64,000 bases of DNA, taken from NCBI RefSeq assembly GCF_014534685.1, contig NZ_JACVVX010000002.1, forward strand, positions 1-64,000. Reading direction: 5' to 3'. Source of the DNA: Oryzicola mucosus (GTDB lineage Bacteria; Pseudomonadota; Alphaproteobacteria; Rhizobiales; Rhizobiaceae). Position 1 is the stretch's first letter. Each line of letters opens with the position of its first letter. The translations under genes were made by a program, and so were the position numbers. Shown in pieces: positions 43,089-52,501 of the stretch. The notes beneath the pieces are model-generated. The model had not been told where the DNA came from. It searched no databases and saw nothing but the letters and a program-made list of their open reading frames with translations.

Positions 43089-44411
43089 ATGACCGACCTT
43101 CTCCTCCGGGGCCGCACGCTGAGCTTCCTGCGCTGGCCCGACAGCATCGCCGACCACGCCGCCTATGCCTTCGAGGAGGACGGTGCTGTGCTGGTCCGCG
43201 ACGGCAGGATCGTGGCGGCGGGGCCATTCGAAGCCATTGCGCCGCAGGCCGGCGAAGGCACGCGCACCGTCGACCATCGGCCGCATCTCATTTTGCCGGG
43301 CTTCATCGATGCGCATGTCCACATGCCGCAGATGCAGGTCATCGCGTCCTATGGCGCTGAGCTGCTCGACTGGCTCAACACCTACACCTTCCCCGAGGAG
43401 TCGAAGTTCGCCGACGCCCAGCATGGACGACGCATCGCGCGGCTGTTCCTGGACGAGATGATCCGCCAGGGCACGACCACGGTCGCCGCCTATTGCTCGG
43501 TCCACAAGCAGTCGGCTGAAGCCTTTTTCGCCGAAGCGCATGACCGCGACATGCTGATCGTCGCCGGCAAGGTGATGATGGACCGCAATGCGCCGGAAGG
43601 CGTTCTGGACACGCCGCAATCGAGCTATGACGACACGAAGGCGCTTATCGCCGAGTGGCACGGCAAGGGGCGTGGCCTTTATGCGATAACCCCGCGCTTC
43701 GCCATCACCTCTTCGCCCGAACAGATGGAGATGGCGCAATCGCTTGCGCGCGAGCATCCCGCCCTGCATATCCAGACGCATCTGTCGGAAAACCACGCCG
43801 AGATCGCGTTTACGCAAGACCTTTATCCTTGGGCGAAGGACTACACCCATATCTACGAGCATTACGGCCTGCTCCGCAGCCGCACGCTTCTTGGCCACTG
43901 CATCCATCTTTCGGAACGCGAAGCGGACGCGATCTCCGATGCCGGTTCCATCGCGGTCTTCTGCCCGACCTCGAATCTGTTTCTGGGTTCCGGCCTGTTC
44001 GACTACCAGCGCTTCCGCCAGCGCGAAAAGCCTTTGCGCATTGCCACCGCCACCGATGTCGGCGGCGGCACCAACTATTCCATGCTGCGCACCATGGACG
44101 AAGGCTACAAGGCCATCGCGCTGAATGGCGAGAAGCTCAACCCGTTCGCCTCCTTCTGGCAGATGACGCGCGGCAATGCCGAGGCGCTGTCGATTGCCGA
44201 TCGCGTCGGCACGCTGGAGCCCGGCACGGATGCCGATCTGGTCGTGTTGAACTCCGCCGCCACGCCGGGCATGACGCTGCGCATGGAGACGGTCAGGTCG
44301 CTCGCCGAAGAGCTGTTCCTGCTGCAAACGCTGGGCGACGACCGCGCCGTGGTCGAGACCTATGTCGCGGGAAGGGCGGCAAAATCCGAACTTCCGTCGT
44401 CGCTCTCTTGA
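43089..44411 (+). CDS. guaD: guanine deaminase
   Basis: A 440-residue amidohydrolase. GFIDAHVHMPQMQVIASYG carries the HxH zinc motif and guanine-deaminase-specific residues. Later zinc ligands are in QTHLSENHAEI and GHCIHLSE, with catalytic Asp in ATDVGGGTNYSML. It deaminates guanine to xanthine, the XDH substrate. A ribosome site (GGTGGAG) lies between the repeat and the ATG. Confidence 0.95.
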   Translation: MTDLLLRGRTLSFLRWPDSIADHAAYAFEEDGAVLVRDGRIVAAGPFEAIAPQAGEGTRTVDHRPHLILPGFIDAHVHMPQMQVIASYGAELLDWLNTYTFPEESKFADAQHGRRIARLFLDEMIRQGTTTVAAYCSVHKQSAEAFFAEAHDRDMLIVAGKVMMDRNAPEGVLDTPQSSYDDTKALIAEWHGKGRGLYAITPRFAITSSPEQMEMAQSLAREHPALHIQTHLSENHAEIAFTQDLYPWAKDYTHIYEHYGLLRSRTLLGHCIHLSEREADAISDAGSIAVFCPTSNLFLGSGLFDYQRFRQREKPLRIATATDVGGGTNYSMLRTMDEGYKAIALNGEKLNPFASFWQMTRGNAEALSIADRVGTLEPGTDADLVVLNSAATPGMTLRMETVRSLAEELFLLQTLGDDRAVVETYVAGRAAKSELPSSLS

Positions 44412-44459
44412 CCTGACACCACGGACGCTGCATCCCGTTCCTGAAACGCGGAGGTGGAC

Positions 44460-44948
44460 ATGAGTGCCGAGGATATCGCAGGGATCATCGAGCAGGAGCG
44501 TCGGTTGGTGTTGCCCGCCTTCGACGAGGCTGTGGCCTTCGCGCTTGGAGCAGCGATCCGCGAGCGCGGCCTGAAGGAAAAGCTGTCCATCGTCGTCGAC
44601 ATCCAGACATGGGACCGTCCGCTCTTTTACGCCGCCTTGCCCGGCTCCAGCGCCGACAACGCCAACTGGGCGCGGCGCAAGCGCAATGTCGTCCGCCTGA
44701 CACTCAAGAGCACCTATCGGTTGGTGCTGGAAAAACAGCGCCCCGACAGAACGTTTCCGGTCGGACAAGGGCTCGATCCTGCCGATTACGTGCTGGCCGG
44801 CGGGGGCTTTCCCATCGCGGTCGCCAATGCGGGCGTGATCGGCGTCATCGCCGTGTCGGGCCTGCCCGAACGACAGGACCACGGTGTCGTGGTCGATGCG
44901 CTGTGCGATCACCTCGGCATCGCCCGCGCGGAGTTGGCGCTGGGATGA
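44460..44948 (+). CDS. UPF0303/HbpS-like (heme-degrading domain) protein
   Basis: A 162-residue protein of the UPF0303 family (HbpS/GlcG-related fold). It starts MSAEDIAGIIEQERRLVLPA; the ATG at 44460 is chosen over GTG at 44454. Family motifs are VVDIQTWDRPLFYAALPGS, NWARRKRNVV and the glycine-rich VLAGGGFPIAVANAGVIGVI. The family is annotated as heme-binding or degrading, but the function in this branch is not established. It follows guaD by 48 bases and is followed closely by the glycerate kinase. Confidence 0.85.
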   Translation: MSAEDIAGIIEQERRLVLPAFDEAVAFALGAAIRERGLKEKLSIVVDIQTWDRPLFYAALPGSSADNANWARRKRNVVRLTLKSTYRLVLEKQRPDRTFPVGQGLDPADYVLAGGGFPIAVANAGVIGVIAVSGLPERQDHGVVVDALCDHLGIARAELALG

Positions 44949-44955
44949 GGACGGC

Positions 44956-44984
44956 ACTCACCCCCCTCTGCCCTGCCGGGCATC
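44956..44984. repeat. half copy of the type B repeat
   Basis: CACCCCCCTCTGCCCTGCCG followed by GGCAT is the left arm of the type B element, without its partner. It sits directly before the ATG of the kinase gene and replaces a normal ribosome binding site. Confidence 0.6.
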
Positions 44985-44985
44985 C

Positions 44986-46248
44986 ATGACCCTCGCCCCC
45001 AAACCCTTCCTGACCTCCATCTTCGACGCTGCCGTGGCCGCCGCCGATCCCGAGCGGACGATCCGCGACCATCTGCCGGCGAAGCCCAAGGGACGCACCG
45101 TCGTCATCGGCGCCGGAAAGGGTTCGGCGCAGATGGCGGCGGCGTTCGAGAAAGCGTGGGACGGCCCGCTGGAAGGCGTGGTCGTGACGCGCTACGGGTT
45201 TTCCGCGCCCTGCGACCGCATCGCAATCCTCGAAGCCTCCCACCCGGTTCCGGATGCGGCTGGCCTTGATGCCTCCAAGGCGCTGCTTAAGACCGTTTCC
45301 GGGCTGAGTGAGGACGATCTCGTCGTCGCCCTGATCTCCGGGGGCGGCTCCGCGCTGCTGCCATTCCCGGCCGGCAACCTCACGCTCGAAGACGAGATTG
45401 CCGTCAACGAGGCGCTGCTCGCCTCCGGCGCGCCGATCGCGGCCATGAACGCGGTGCGCAAGCATGTCTCGGGCATCAAGGGCGGCCGCCTGGCGCGGGC
45501 GGCGTGGCCCGCGCGCGTGGTATCGCTGGTTGTCTCCGACATACCCGGCGACAACCCGGCACTGGTCGCCTCCGGCCCCACGGTGCCGGATGCTGCGACG
45601 CGTGCGGACGCCCTGCGCCTGATCGAAACCTACCGCATCGCTTTGCCGGAAAAGGTGTTGGCGCATATCCGCAGCGAGGCATCGGCTGCGCCGCTGCCTT
45701 CCGACGTGCATTTCGCCCGCAATGAGGTGCGTGTCATCGCTTCCGCCGCCGTCTCGCTGGAAGCAGCGGCCGCCGAGGCTGGGCGGCAAGGGGTCGAGAG
45801 CGTCATCCTTTCGGATTCCATCGAGGGCGAGGCCCGCGATGTGGGCTCGGTGCATGCCGCTATCGCCCGCGAGGTGGCATCGCGCGACCGGCCGTTCCGC
45901 AAACCGGTGCTGATCCTGTCGGGCGGCGAGACCACGGTGACGCTTCGCTCCAAAGGCAAGGGCGGACGCAACAGCGAGTTCCTGCTGGCCTTCGCCATCG
46001 GCATCGATGGGGTGGACGGCATTTCGGCGCTGGCCGCCGATACCGACGGCATAGACGGCTCGGAAGACAATGCCGGCGCCTTTGCCGACGGCAGGACAGT
46101 GGCAAGGATGCGCAGGGCAGGGGTGGACGCCAAGGCGAAACTGGCCGGAAACGATGCCTGGACGGCGTTTCGAAGCGTCGACGACCTGTTCGTCCCAGGC
46201 CCGACCGGCACCAATGTCAACGATTTGCGGGCCATTCTGATTCGCTGA
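44986..46248 (+). CDS. glycerate 2-kinase (TtuD/GckA family, MOFRL)
   Basis: A 420-residue DUF4147/MOFRL kinase. The N-terminal part has VVIGAGKGSAQMAAAFE, ALISGGGSALLPFPAG and AMNAVRKHVSGIKGGRLAR, all typical of glycerate-2-kinase. The C-terminal MOFRL part has LSGGETTVTLRSKGKGGRNS and ALAADTDGIDGSEDNAGA. It phosphorylates glycerate to 2-phosphoglycerate. Here it could serve glyoxylate from ureide breakdown after conversion to glycerate, though the enzymes for that are not in the window. The start is only 37 bases after the preceding stop, inside a repeat remnant. Confidence 0.9.
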   Translation: MTLAPKPFLTSIFDAAVAAADPERTIRDHLPAKPKGRTVVIGAGKGSAQMAAAFEKAWDGPLEGVVVTRYGFSAPCDRIAILEASHPVPDAAGLDASKALLKTVSGLSEDDLVVALISGGGSALLPFPAGNLTLEDEIAVNEALLASGAPIAAMNAVRKHVSGIKGGRLARAAWPARVVSLVVSDIPGDNPALVASGPTVPDAATRADALRLIETYRIALPEKVLAHIRSEASAAPLPSDVHFARNEVRVIASAAVSLEAAAAEAGRQGVESVILSDSIEGEARDVGSVHAAIAREVASRDRPFRKPVLILSGGETTVTLRSKGKGGRNSEFLLAFAIGIDGVDGISALAADTDGIDGSEDNAGAFADGRTVARMRRAGVDAKAKLAGNDAWTAFRSVDDLFVPGPTGTNVNDLRAILIR

Positions 46249-46278
46249 TTGTCTACCTTGGCTGCGTCTTTGCTTGCT

Positions 46279-46418
46279 CACCCCCGCCCCTAACCCCTCC
46301 CCACAAGAGGGAGGGGGACGTTCCGGCGGAAGCTTTTCCCTAAGCTTCCGAAACCTTTGATGTCCGGCGAGGAAGGCGTCTCCCTCCCCCTTGTGGGGAG
46401 GGATAAAGGGTGGGGGTG
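46279..46418. repeat. palindromic intergenic repeat, type C, copy 2
   Basis: Left arm CACCCCCGCCCCTAACCCCT and CCCCACAAGAGGGAGGG; right arm CCCTCCCCCTTGTGGGGAGG, then TAAAGGGTGGGGGTG. It lies between the kinase and cobW genes and has the same arms as the element inside xdhC. Confidence 0.82.
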
Positions 46419-46506
46419 CAATCAGCGAATGCCATGCCGTATTGCGGGGTGCAAAACGCGGATGGACATCTTATATGGGGGCGACAATTTTCCTCATGAG
46501 GCCATC

Positions 46507-47586
46507 ATGACAGACGCTCAGACGCAAATCCCGGTAACCGTGCTGACCGGTTATCTCGGCTCCGGCAAGACAACGCTGCTCAACCGCATCCTTTCCGAAA
46601 ACCACGGCAAGCGTTACGCCGTCATCGTCAACGAGTTCGGCGAAATCGGCATCGACAACGACCTGATCGTGGAGTCCGACGAGGAAATCTACGAGATGAA
46701 CAATGGCTGCGTCTGCTGCACCGTGCGCGGCGATCTGATCCGCGTGGTCGAAGGCCTGATGCGCCGTCCCGGTCGCTTCGATGCGATCGTCGTCGAGACC
46801 ACCGGCCTGGCCGACCCTGTTCCGGTCGCGCAGACCTTCTTCATGGACGACGATGTCCGCTCCAAGACCAAGCTCGACGCGGTGGTCGCGCTGGTCGACG
46901 CCAAGCACCTGCCGCTGCGGCTCAAGGACAGCCGCGAGGCCGAGGACCAGATCGCGTTTGCCGATGTCGTCGTGCTGAACAAGACCGATCTCGTGACTGC
47001 GGACGAACTGCGCGACGTGGAAGCCGCGATCCGCGCCATCAACCCGACCGCCAGGATCCATCGCACCACCCGCTCGGGCGTCGATTTGACCGAAGTGCTG
47101 GACCGCGGCGCCTTCGACCTCAAGCGCGCTTTGGAAAACGATCCGCATTTCCTCGATGCCGACGACCACGGCCATGATCATGCCTGCGGCCCGGATTGCG
47201 ACCATGACCACCATCACCACGGTCATGATCACCATCACCACCACGACCATGGGCACGATCACCATGACCACGCCCCGTCGGCGATCCATGACGTGACGGT
47301 GCAGTCGGTTTCGTTGCGCGGCGGAGAGATGGATTCCAAGAAGTTCTTCCCCTGGATCGAGAAGATCACCCAGATGGAAGGGCCGAACATCCTGCGGCTC
47401 AAGGGCATCATCGCCTTCAAGGACGACCCTGAGCGCTACGTCATCCAGGGCGTGCACATGATCATCGAGGGCGACCACCAGCGCGCCTGGAAGGATGGCG
47501 AGAAGCATGAAAGCCGGCTGGTCTTCATCGGCCGCGAACTCGACCGTGAGCGCCTGGAACGCAGCTTCCTCGCCTGCCAGGCTTAA
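46507..47586 (+). CDS. CobW/COG0523 GTPase metallochaperone
   Basis: A 359-residue G3E GTPase. Walker [10 protein letters not shown] is at 15-23, the metal-binding CVCC motif is in [13 protein letters not shown], and the G4 motif is NKTD. Residues about 218-260 are a His/Asp-rich stretch that should bind zinc or similar metals. The C-terminal CobW_C domain has [19 protein letters not shown]. The family delivers metal, mostly zinc under starvation. The start at 46507 gives the expected N-terminus. The WD40 gene downstream is a common partner. Confidence 0.92.
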   Translation: MTDAQTQIPVTVLTGYLGSGKTTLLNRILSENHGKRYAVIVNEFGEIGIDNDLIVESDEEIYEMNNGCVCCTVRGDLIRVVEGLMRRPGRFDAIVVETTGLADPVPVAQTFFMDDDVRSKTKLDAVVALVDAKHLPLRLKDSREAEDQIAFADVVVLNKTDLVTADELRDVEAAIRAINPTARIHRTTRSGVDLTEVLDRGAFDLKRALENDPHFLDADDHGHDHACGPDCDHDHHHHGHDHHHHHDHGHDHHDHAPSAIHDVTVQSVSLRGGEMDSKKFFPWIEKITQMEGPNILRLKGIIAFKDDPERYVIQGVHMIIEGDHQRAWKDGEKHESRLVFIGRELDRERLERSFLACQA

Positions 47587-47630
47587 GGCCGACTTGTTTG
47601 TTGCGTGCGCCGCAAAGCTCGCGCAATTTC

Positions 47631-47778
47631 CCCCCGCCGGCTCGCTGCGCTCGCCACCTCTCCCCCACTTCGTAGGGGGGAGGAACCCAGGCTGGAGAAT
47701 GGCCGCTTCCATCGAGGCCGCGTTTCCTCTCCCCCGGGCAGGGGGAGAGGTGGCGAGCGCAGCGAGCCGGTGAGGGGG
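47631..47778. repeat. palindromic intergenic repeat, type A, copy 3
   Basis: A type A element between cobW and the WD40 gene. CCGGCTCGCTGCGCTCGCCA followed by CCTCTCCCCC on the left pairs with GGGGGAGAGGTGG, CGAGCGCAGCGAGCCGG and TGAGGGGG on the right. Inverted arms exceed 30 bases. Confidence 0.88.
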
Positions 47779-47815
47779 TGCTTCATCCCACCCGATTCGC
47801 TTACGGAAATCGAAC

Positions 47816-48790
47816 ATGCCAACAGTCGCCCCACTTGATCTCGACAGCCATTGCCTGGCGACCGCCTTCATCGCCGATGTGCCCTATTTCGCGCTGGCCG
47901 ATGGGGTGGTTCATCGGCTCGACAATGGCCACAAATGGAGCGAGCTGCATGATGGGCTTTTGGCCACCGCCTATGACGCCGCCAAGGGACGGCTGATCAC
48001 CGGTGGCGAGGACGGCAAGGTGCTCGCGGTCGGTGCTGGCGGTGCGTCCGAACAGCTCGCGGAGATCGGCCGCAAGTGGGTAACCAGCGTTGCCGCCGGC
48101 CCGCAGGGCGCGGTTGCCTTTGCGTCGGGGCGCAACGCCTATGTGCGGTTTGCCGACGGCAAGGTAAAGGAACTCGCCCATCCGCGCTCGGTCGAGGGCG
48201 TCGCTTTCTCGCCCAAGGGCATGCGCATCGGCGCTGCCCGCTACAACGGCGCGACGCTGCATTTCCCCGCCGCCGAGGGCAAGCCGGTCGAGCTGGAATG
48301 GGCAGGCGCGCATACCGGCATAACCTTTTCCCCCGACGGCAACTTCGTCGTCACGACCATGCAGGAAAACGCCCTGCATGGCTGGAAGCTTGCCGACGGC
48401 AAGCACATGCGCATGACCGGCTATCCCGCCAAGGTCAAAAGCCTGTCGTGGAGCGCCAAGGGCAAGTGGCTGGCAAGCTCGGGCGCGCCGGCGGCTATCG
48501 TCTGGCCGTTTTCGGGCAAGGATGGCCCGATGGGCAAGGCTCCGCTGGAACTCGGCACGCGCGGCAACTCCATGGTCACCTGCGTCGCCTGCCACCCCAG
48601 CCAGGAGATCGTGGCGGTCGGCTATGACGACGGCATGATCCTGGCCGTCCGGTTCGGCGATGCCAAGGAGGTCGTGCTGCGCCGCGCCGGCAAGGGCGCT
48701 GTCACCGCCATGAGCTGGGATCAGGAGGAACGCCGCATCGCCTTCGGTTCGGCGGCCGGCGACTGCGGTGTCATCGATATCGCGGCCTGA
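47816..48790 (+). CDS. WD40 repeat protein partnered with CobW
   Basis: A 324-residue beta-propeller protein. Repeats of about 40 residues contain VEGVAFSPKGMRIGAARYNG, ITFSPDGNFVVTTMQE and SLSWSAKGKWLASSGAP. CVACHPSQEIVAVGYDDG carries a Cys-His cluster. No signal peptide is seen, so it is cytosolic. It probably scaffolds the CobW GTPase. This pairing is frequent in alphaproteobacteria, but its mechanism is not established. Confidence 0.85.
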   Translation: MPTVAPLDLDSHCLATAFIADVPYFALADGVVHRLDNGHKWSELHDGLLATAYDAAKGRLITGGEDGKVLAVGAGGASEQLAEIGRKWVTSVAAGPQGAVAFASGRNAYVRFADGKVKELAHPRSVEGVAFSPKGMRIGAARYNGATLHFPAAEGKPVELEWAGAHTGITFSPDGNFVVTTMQENALHGWKLADGKHMRMTGYPAKVKSLSWSAKGKWLASSGAPAAIVWPFSGKDGPMGKAPLELGTRGNSMVTCVACHPSQEIVAVGYDDGMILAVRFGDAKEVVLRRAGKGAVTAMSWDQEERRIAFGSAAGDCGVIDIAA

Positions 48791-48880
48791 CGCCCTGACC
48801 CAACGTTCACCTGATGCCTGACGATTGCACCATCCTGTTTCGTCTGGCTAAAGTGCGCCCGCATTGAAGGCGAGGGCATC

Positions 48881-50248
48881 ATGACGGCATCGACCGAAGG
48901 CGGGATCGCGCTGGAGCGCATTGCAGCGCTCCACGCTGGCGAAAGCGCTGTATTCCGCCGCGCAAGACCGAAGTCGGAAGCCGCCATCGGCAACGGCCTG
49001 CCCGGCTTTTTCGGCGGCGTGCCGATGCACTGGATGACCGACTGGCCGACGCCGTTCCCCATCGTGGTCGAGACGGCGCGAGGCGCCACCGTCACCGATA
49101 TAGACGGCATCAGGCTCGACGATTTCTGCCTTGGCGACACCGGCTCCATGTTCGGCCATTCCCCGGCGCCGGTGGCGCGCGCCATTCGCCGCCAGGCCGG
49201 GCGCGGGCTCACCTACATGCTGCCGTCGGAAGATGCGCTCGAACTCGGCCTCCTGCTTCAGGGAACATTCGGCCTGCCGCACTGGCAGATCGCCACGACC
49301 GCGAGCGACGCCAATCGCTTTGCGCTCCGCGTCGCCCGCGCCGTCACCGGCCGCGATAAAATCCTGGTGTTCAACGGCTGCTATCACGGCGCCGTCGACG
49401 AGACGATGGTGCGGCTGAAGGGGGGCAGGCCGGTCAACCGGCCCGGCCTCGCCGGCGAGTTCCGCGACCTGACCCAGCGCACGCGCATCGTCGAGTTCAA
49501 CGATCCGGCAGCACTCGAAGCGGAACTGGCCCACGGCGATGTCGCCTGCGTCATCACCGAGCCGGTGCTGACCAATTCCTGCATGGTGCTGCCCGATCCG
49601 GGTTTTCACGATGCCCTGCGCGCACTGACCCGCAAGGCGGGCACGCTGCTCCTGATCGACGAGACGCACACCGTTTCGACAGGGCTCGGCGGCTACACCC
49701 GCGTGCATGGCCTCGACCCCGACCTGTTCGTGCTCGGCAAGCCGGTTGCCGGCGGCGTGCCGGCCAGCATCTGGGGCATGAGCGAGGCGGTCGCCGACCG
49801 CTACCAGGCCTACAACCGCACGAAGGAGCAGGGTTACTCCGGCATGGGCACCACCCTGTCAGCCAATCCGCTGCAGTTCGCAGCCATGCACGCGACGCTG
49901 ACCGAGGTGATGACCGCCAAGAATTATGCCCATATGGACACGCTGGCAGAGCGGCTTCAAGCCGGCCTTGCCCGGGCGATTAGGGCAAACGGGCTGCCAT
50001 GGCACGTCGCGCGGGTCGGCGCCCGCGTCGAGTTCATCTGCGCGCCGGGGCCGCTGCGCAATGGCGGCGAGGCGGAAGCCGCCCATGCCTCGCGTCTTGA
50101 GGCGGCGCTGCATGTCGCGCTGGTCAATCGCGGTGTGCTGATCGCGCCGTTCCACAACATGATGCTGGTCTCGCCGGCCACCACGGCGCGGCAGGTCGAC
50201 CGCCTCGTCTCGGCCTTTGGCGATATTGCTCAAGGCCTTACGGCGTGA
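48881..50248 (+). CDS. class III PLP aminotransferase
   Basis: A 455-residue fold-type I aminotransferase. VTDIDGIRLDDFCLGDTGSM matches the substrate-binding start of glutamate-1-semialdehyde-aminomutase-like members. GCYHGAVDE is the cofactor ring-stacking region, LLIDETHT contains Asp260 that binds the PLP nitrogen, and FVLGKPVAGGVP contains the Schiff-base Lys287. It is followed after 29 bases by a glutamine-synthetase-like ligase, so the two act in one pathway, probably amine or amino-acid catabolism. Confidence 0.88.
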   Translation: MTASTEGGIALERIAALHAGESAVFRRARPKSEAAIGNGLPGFFGGVPMHWMTDWPTPFPIVVETARGATVTDIDGIRLDDFCLGDTGSMFGHSPAPVARAIRRQAGRGLTYMLPSEDALELGLLLQGTFGLPHWQIATTASDANRFALRVARAVTGRDKILVFNGCYHGAVDETMVRLKGGRPVNRPGLAGEFRDLTQRTRIVEFNDPAALEAELAHGDVACVITEPVLTNSCMVLPDPGFHDALRALTRKAGTLLLIDETHTVSTGLGGYTRVHGLDPDLFVLGKPVAGGVPASIWGMSEAVADRYQAYNRTKEQGYSGMGTTLSANPLQFAAMHATLTEVMTAKNYAHMDTLAERLQAGLARAIRANGLPWHVARVGARVEFICAPGPLRNGGEAEAAHASRLEAALHVALVNRGVLIAPFHNMMLVSPATTARQVDRLVSAFGDIAQGLTA

Positions 50249-50277
50249 GACAAGCGAGTGACCAACCGAGACCCATC

Positions 50278-51666
50278 ATGACCTCACCTTCCGGCTCGAC
50301 CGTCGACGAAGCCAAGGCCTTCCTCGACGCCCATCCCGAAATCGAAGCGATCGACATCGTTCTGACCGACGTCAACGGCATCGGCCGGGGCAAGATTATC
50401 CGCCGACACGAATTGCTGGGCTTCTACGAGGGCGGGCGGCATCTCCCGATCTCGATCCTCGGCCTCGATATCACCGGCGAAGACGTGCACGAGACGGGGT
50501 TGATCTGGGATTCCGGGGATGGCGATCTGCGCGCATGGCCCATTCCGGGTACCCTCAAACCGCTTTTTGGCACCCTTCCGCCGCGCGGTCAGGTGCTGAT
50601 GTCGATGTATCATCTCGACGGGACGCCGATGACCTCCGACCCGCGCCTTGCGCTGCGGCGGCAGGTCGAGCGGCTGGCCGAAAAGGGCCTGCATCCGGCG
50701 GGCGCCTTCGAACTCGAATTCTTCCTCCTGGCCAACGAGCGCGACGCCGACGGCAAGGTGCAGCCGGCGCTGGCGGTGCTCGACGGACGCCGCAGCGGCA
50801 AGACCGAGGTCTACTCCGTCGACCATCTGCACGGCATGGAGCCGCTGTTTTCGGATATCTATGCGGCAGCGAAGGCGCAGGATATTCCGGCCGAGACGGT
50901 GATCTCGGAATATGCGCCCGGCCAGTATGAGCTGACTTTGCACTACCGCAAGGACATCATGCGGGCGGCCGACGATCTGGTGCTGCTCAAGCGCATCGTG
51001 CGCATGGCGGCGCGCCGGCATGGCGTCACCGCCTGCTTCATGGCCAAGCCGATCGAACGTTATGCCGGTTCGGGCATGCATCTGCATGTCTCGCTGTCGG
51101 ACGATGACGGCCGCAATGTCTTCACCGAGGCCAGGGAAGGCGAATGGTCGCCTATGCTGCTGCATGCGCTGGGCGGGCTCGCCGCCACCATGGCCGAATC
51201 GATGCTGGTGTTCGCGCCCCATGCCAATTCCTGGCGGCGCTTCGTGTCGCAATCCTATGCGCCGGTCGCACCGAGCTGGGGCGTCAACAACCGCTCGGTT
51301 GCCTTGCGGGTGCCGGCGGGCGATGCCAAAAACCGCCGCCTCGAGCATCGCCCCTCGGGTGTCGACGCCAACCCTTATCTGGTCGCGGCGACCGTGCTTG
51401 CCGGCATCGCCAAGGGGTTGGACGAGCAGCTCGATCCCGGCCCGGAGACGACCGGCAACGGCTATGCGCAGACCGCGTCCACCGGGACGGCAATGCCTCC
51501 CGACTGGCGCAGCGCCATCGAGGCTGCGAAAGCCTCGGAGTTTCTCAAGCAGGCGCTGGGCGAAGACCTGCACCGCACCTTCACCGAGATCAAGCATGCG
51601 GAATATCTACGGGTCGCCCGCACGGTCAGCGAGTTGGACTACCATCTCTATCTGCACGAGGTCTGA
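50278..51666 (+). CDS. glutamine synthetase-family ligase (gamma-glutamylamine type)
   Basis: A 462-residue protein of the GS family. IEAIDIVLTDVNGIGRGKII opens the beta-grasp domain, and AFELEFFLLANERD holds metal-binding Glu residues. YAPGQYELTLHY, SGMHLHVSLSDD (ATP/Glu site) and FVSQSYAPVAPSWGVNNRS are catalytic segments. The NRS/VPAGD end is closer to PuuA/GlnT-like ligases than to GlnA. It is likely to link glutamate to an amine. The start at 50278 is 29 bases after the aminotransferase stop. Confidence 0.88.
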   Translation: MTSPSGSTVDEAKAFLDAHPEIEAIDIVLTDVNGIGRGKIIRRHELLGFYEGGRHLPISILGLDITGEDVHETGLIWDSGDGDLRAWPIPGTLKPLFGTLPPRGQVLMSMYHLDGTPMTSDPRLALRRQVERLAEKGLHPAGAFELEFFLLANERDADGKVQPALAVLDGRRSGKTEVYSVDHLHGMEPLFSDIYAAAKAQDIPAETVISEYAPGQYELTLHYRKDIMRAADDLVLLKRIVRMAARRHGVTACFMAKPIERYAGSGMHLHVSLSDDDGRNVFTEAREGEWSPMLLHALGGLAATMAESMLVFAPHANSWRRFVSQSYAPVAPSWGVNNRSVALRVPAGDAKNRRLEHRPSGVDANPYLVAATVLAGIAKGLDEQLDPGPETTGNGYAQTASTGTAMPPDWRSAIEAAKASEFLKQALGEDLHRTFTEIKHAEYLRVARTVSELDYHLYLHEV

Positions 51667-51850
51667 GGCGTCTCCTAGTCTGCAAAGCATATGGTTTGCC
51701 GACGCAGTTTCTTGTCATTAGGCTGTAACATCCTTCTGTCAAAGAGCGCGGTGTCGGGACCGTGAAGCGGGCTTTCGTCCGTGTTATGATGTTTCCGGCC
51801 ATGGCTGTGTGCCATGAATGTCGGATCGGTCTGTCCCAGAGAGGGTTCAT

Positions 51851-52387
51851 ATGGCCAAGTCGAACAAAAGCGCCGCCATCAACCGGCTTCACTCCGTAGC
51901 CCGCCTCGCCAGAACGACGCTTGCCGCGCGGCTTCTGGCGCACGGCTTCTATGCCGGGCAGGACCAGATCATGCTGGCGCTGAGCGTCGAGGACGGCCAG
52001 ACCCCGGGCCAACTGGCGACACGGCTGGGCGTGCGCCCGCCGACCATTACCAAGACCATCAACCGCCTTCAGGCACAGGGTTTTCTGGAAAAGAAGGCGT
52101 CCAGTTCGGACGCGCGCCAGGCGCATATCTTCATGACCGAGACCGGCCGCGACGCGATCCGCGCCATCGAGAAGTCGGTGCGCAAGACCGAGAAGCAGGC
52201 GATGAAAGGCCTCGACAAGAAGGAGATCAAGCAACTGACCAAGCTGCTTCACCGCATCGAGGCGAACCTGTCCAACGTCGTCTATGCCGATGCCGACGAC
52301 GAAGCCGATCTGCCCGAATTGGCCGAGGTGCTCGAAACGGCGGACGCCGGTGCGCAGGAACCGGATGTGAAGGCCGCCGCCGAATAG
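51851..52387 (+). CDS. MarR family transcriptional regulator
   Basis: A 178-residue winged-helix regulator. The helix-turn-helix is TPGQLATRLGVRPPTITKTI, and the wing is KKASSSDARQAHIFMTETG. A basic coiled helix (SVRKTEKQAMKGLDKKEIKQ) follows, then an acidic tail absent from short MarR proteins. The start at 51851 has AGAGGG upstream. Targets may include the downstream transporter or the upstream ligase. The ligand is unknown. Confidence 0.88.
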   Translation: MAKSNKSAAINRLHSVARLARTTLAARLLAHGFYAGQDQIMLALSVEDGQTPGQLATRLGVRPPTITKTINRLQAQGFLEKKASSSDARQAHIFMTETGRDAIRAIEKSVRKTEKQAMKGLDKKEIKQLTKLLHRIEANLSNVVYADADDEADLPELAEVLETADAGAQEPDVKAAAE

Positions 52388-52501
52388 GAGCTTCGGCTCG
52401 GCCGTCATTTCGTCCGATCGACTGGTCTAGCCGTTTGTTCTTGCGGCAAGGCGGCGACTCACCCAGAGTTGCCGCAGATTTTCCCGCCCAATGGCGAGCC
52501 G

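Noticed and set aside
29845-47778. CRISPR-like arrays
   Set aside because: The repeats are long imperfect palindromes at separate loci, without regular spacing, spacers or cas genes.
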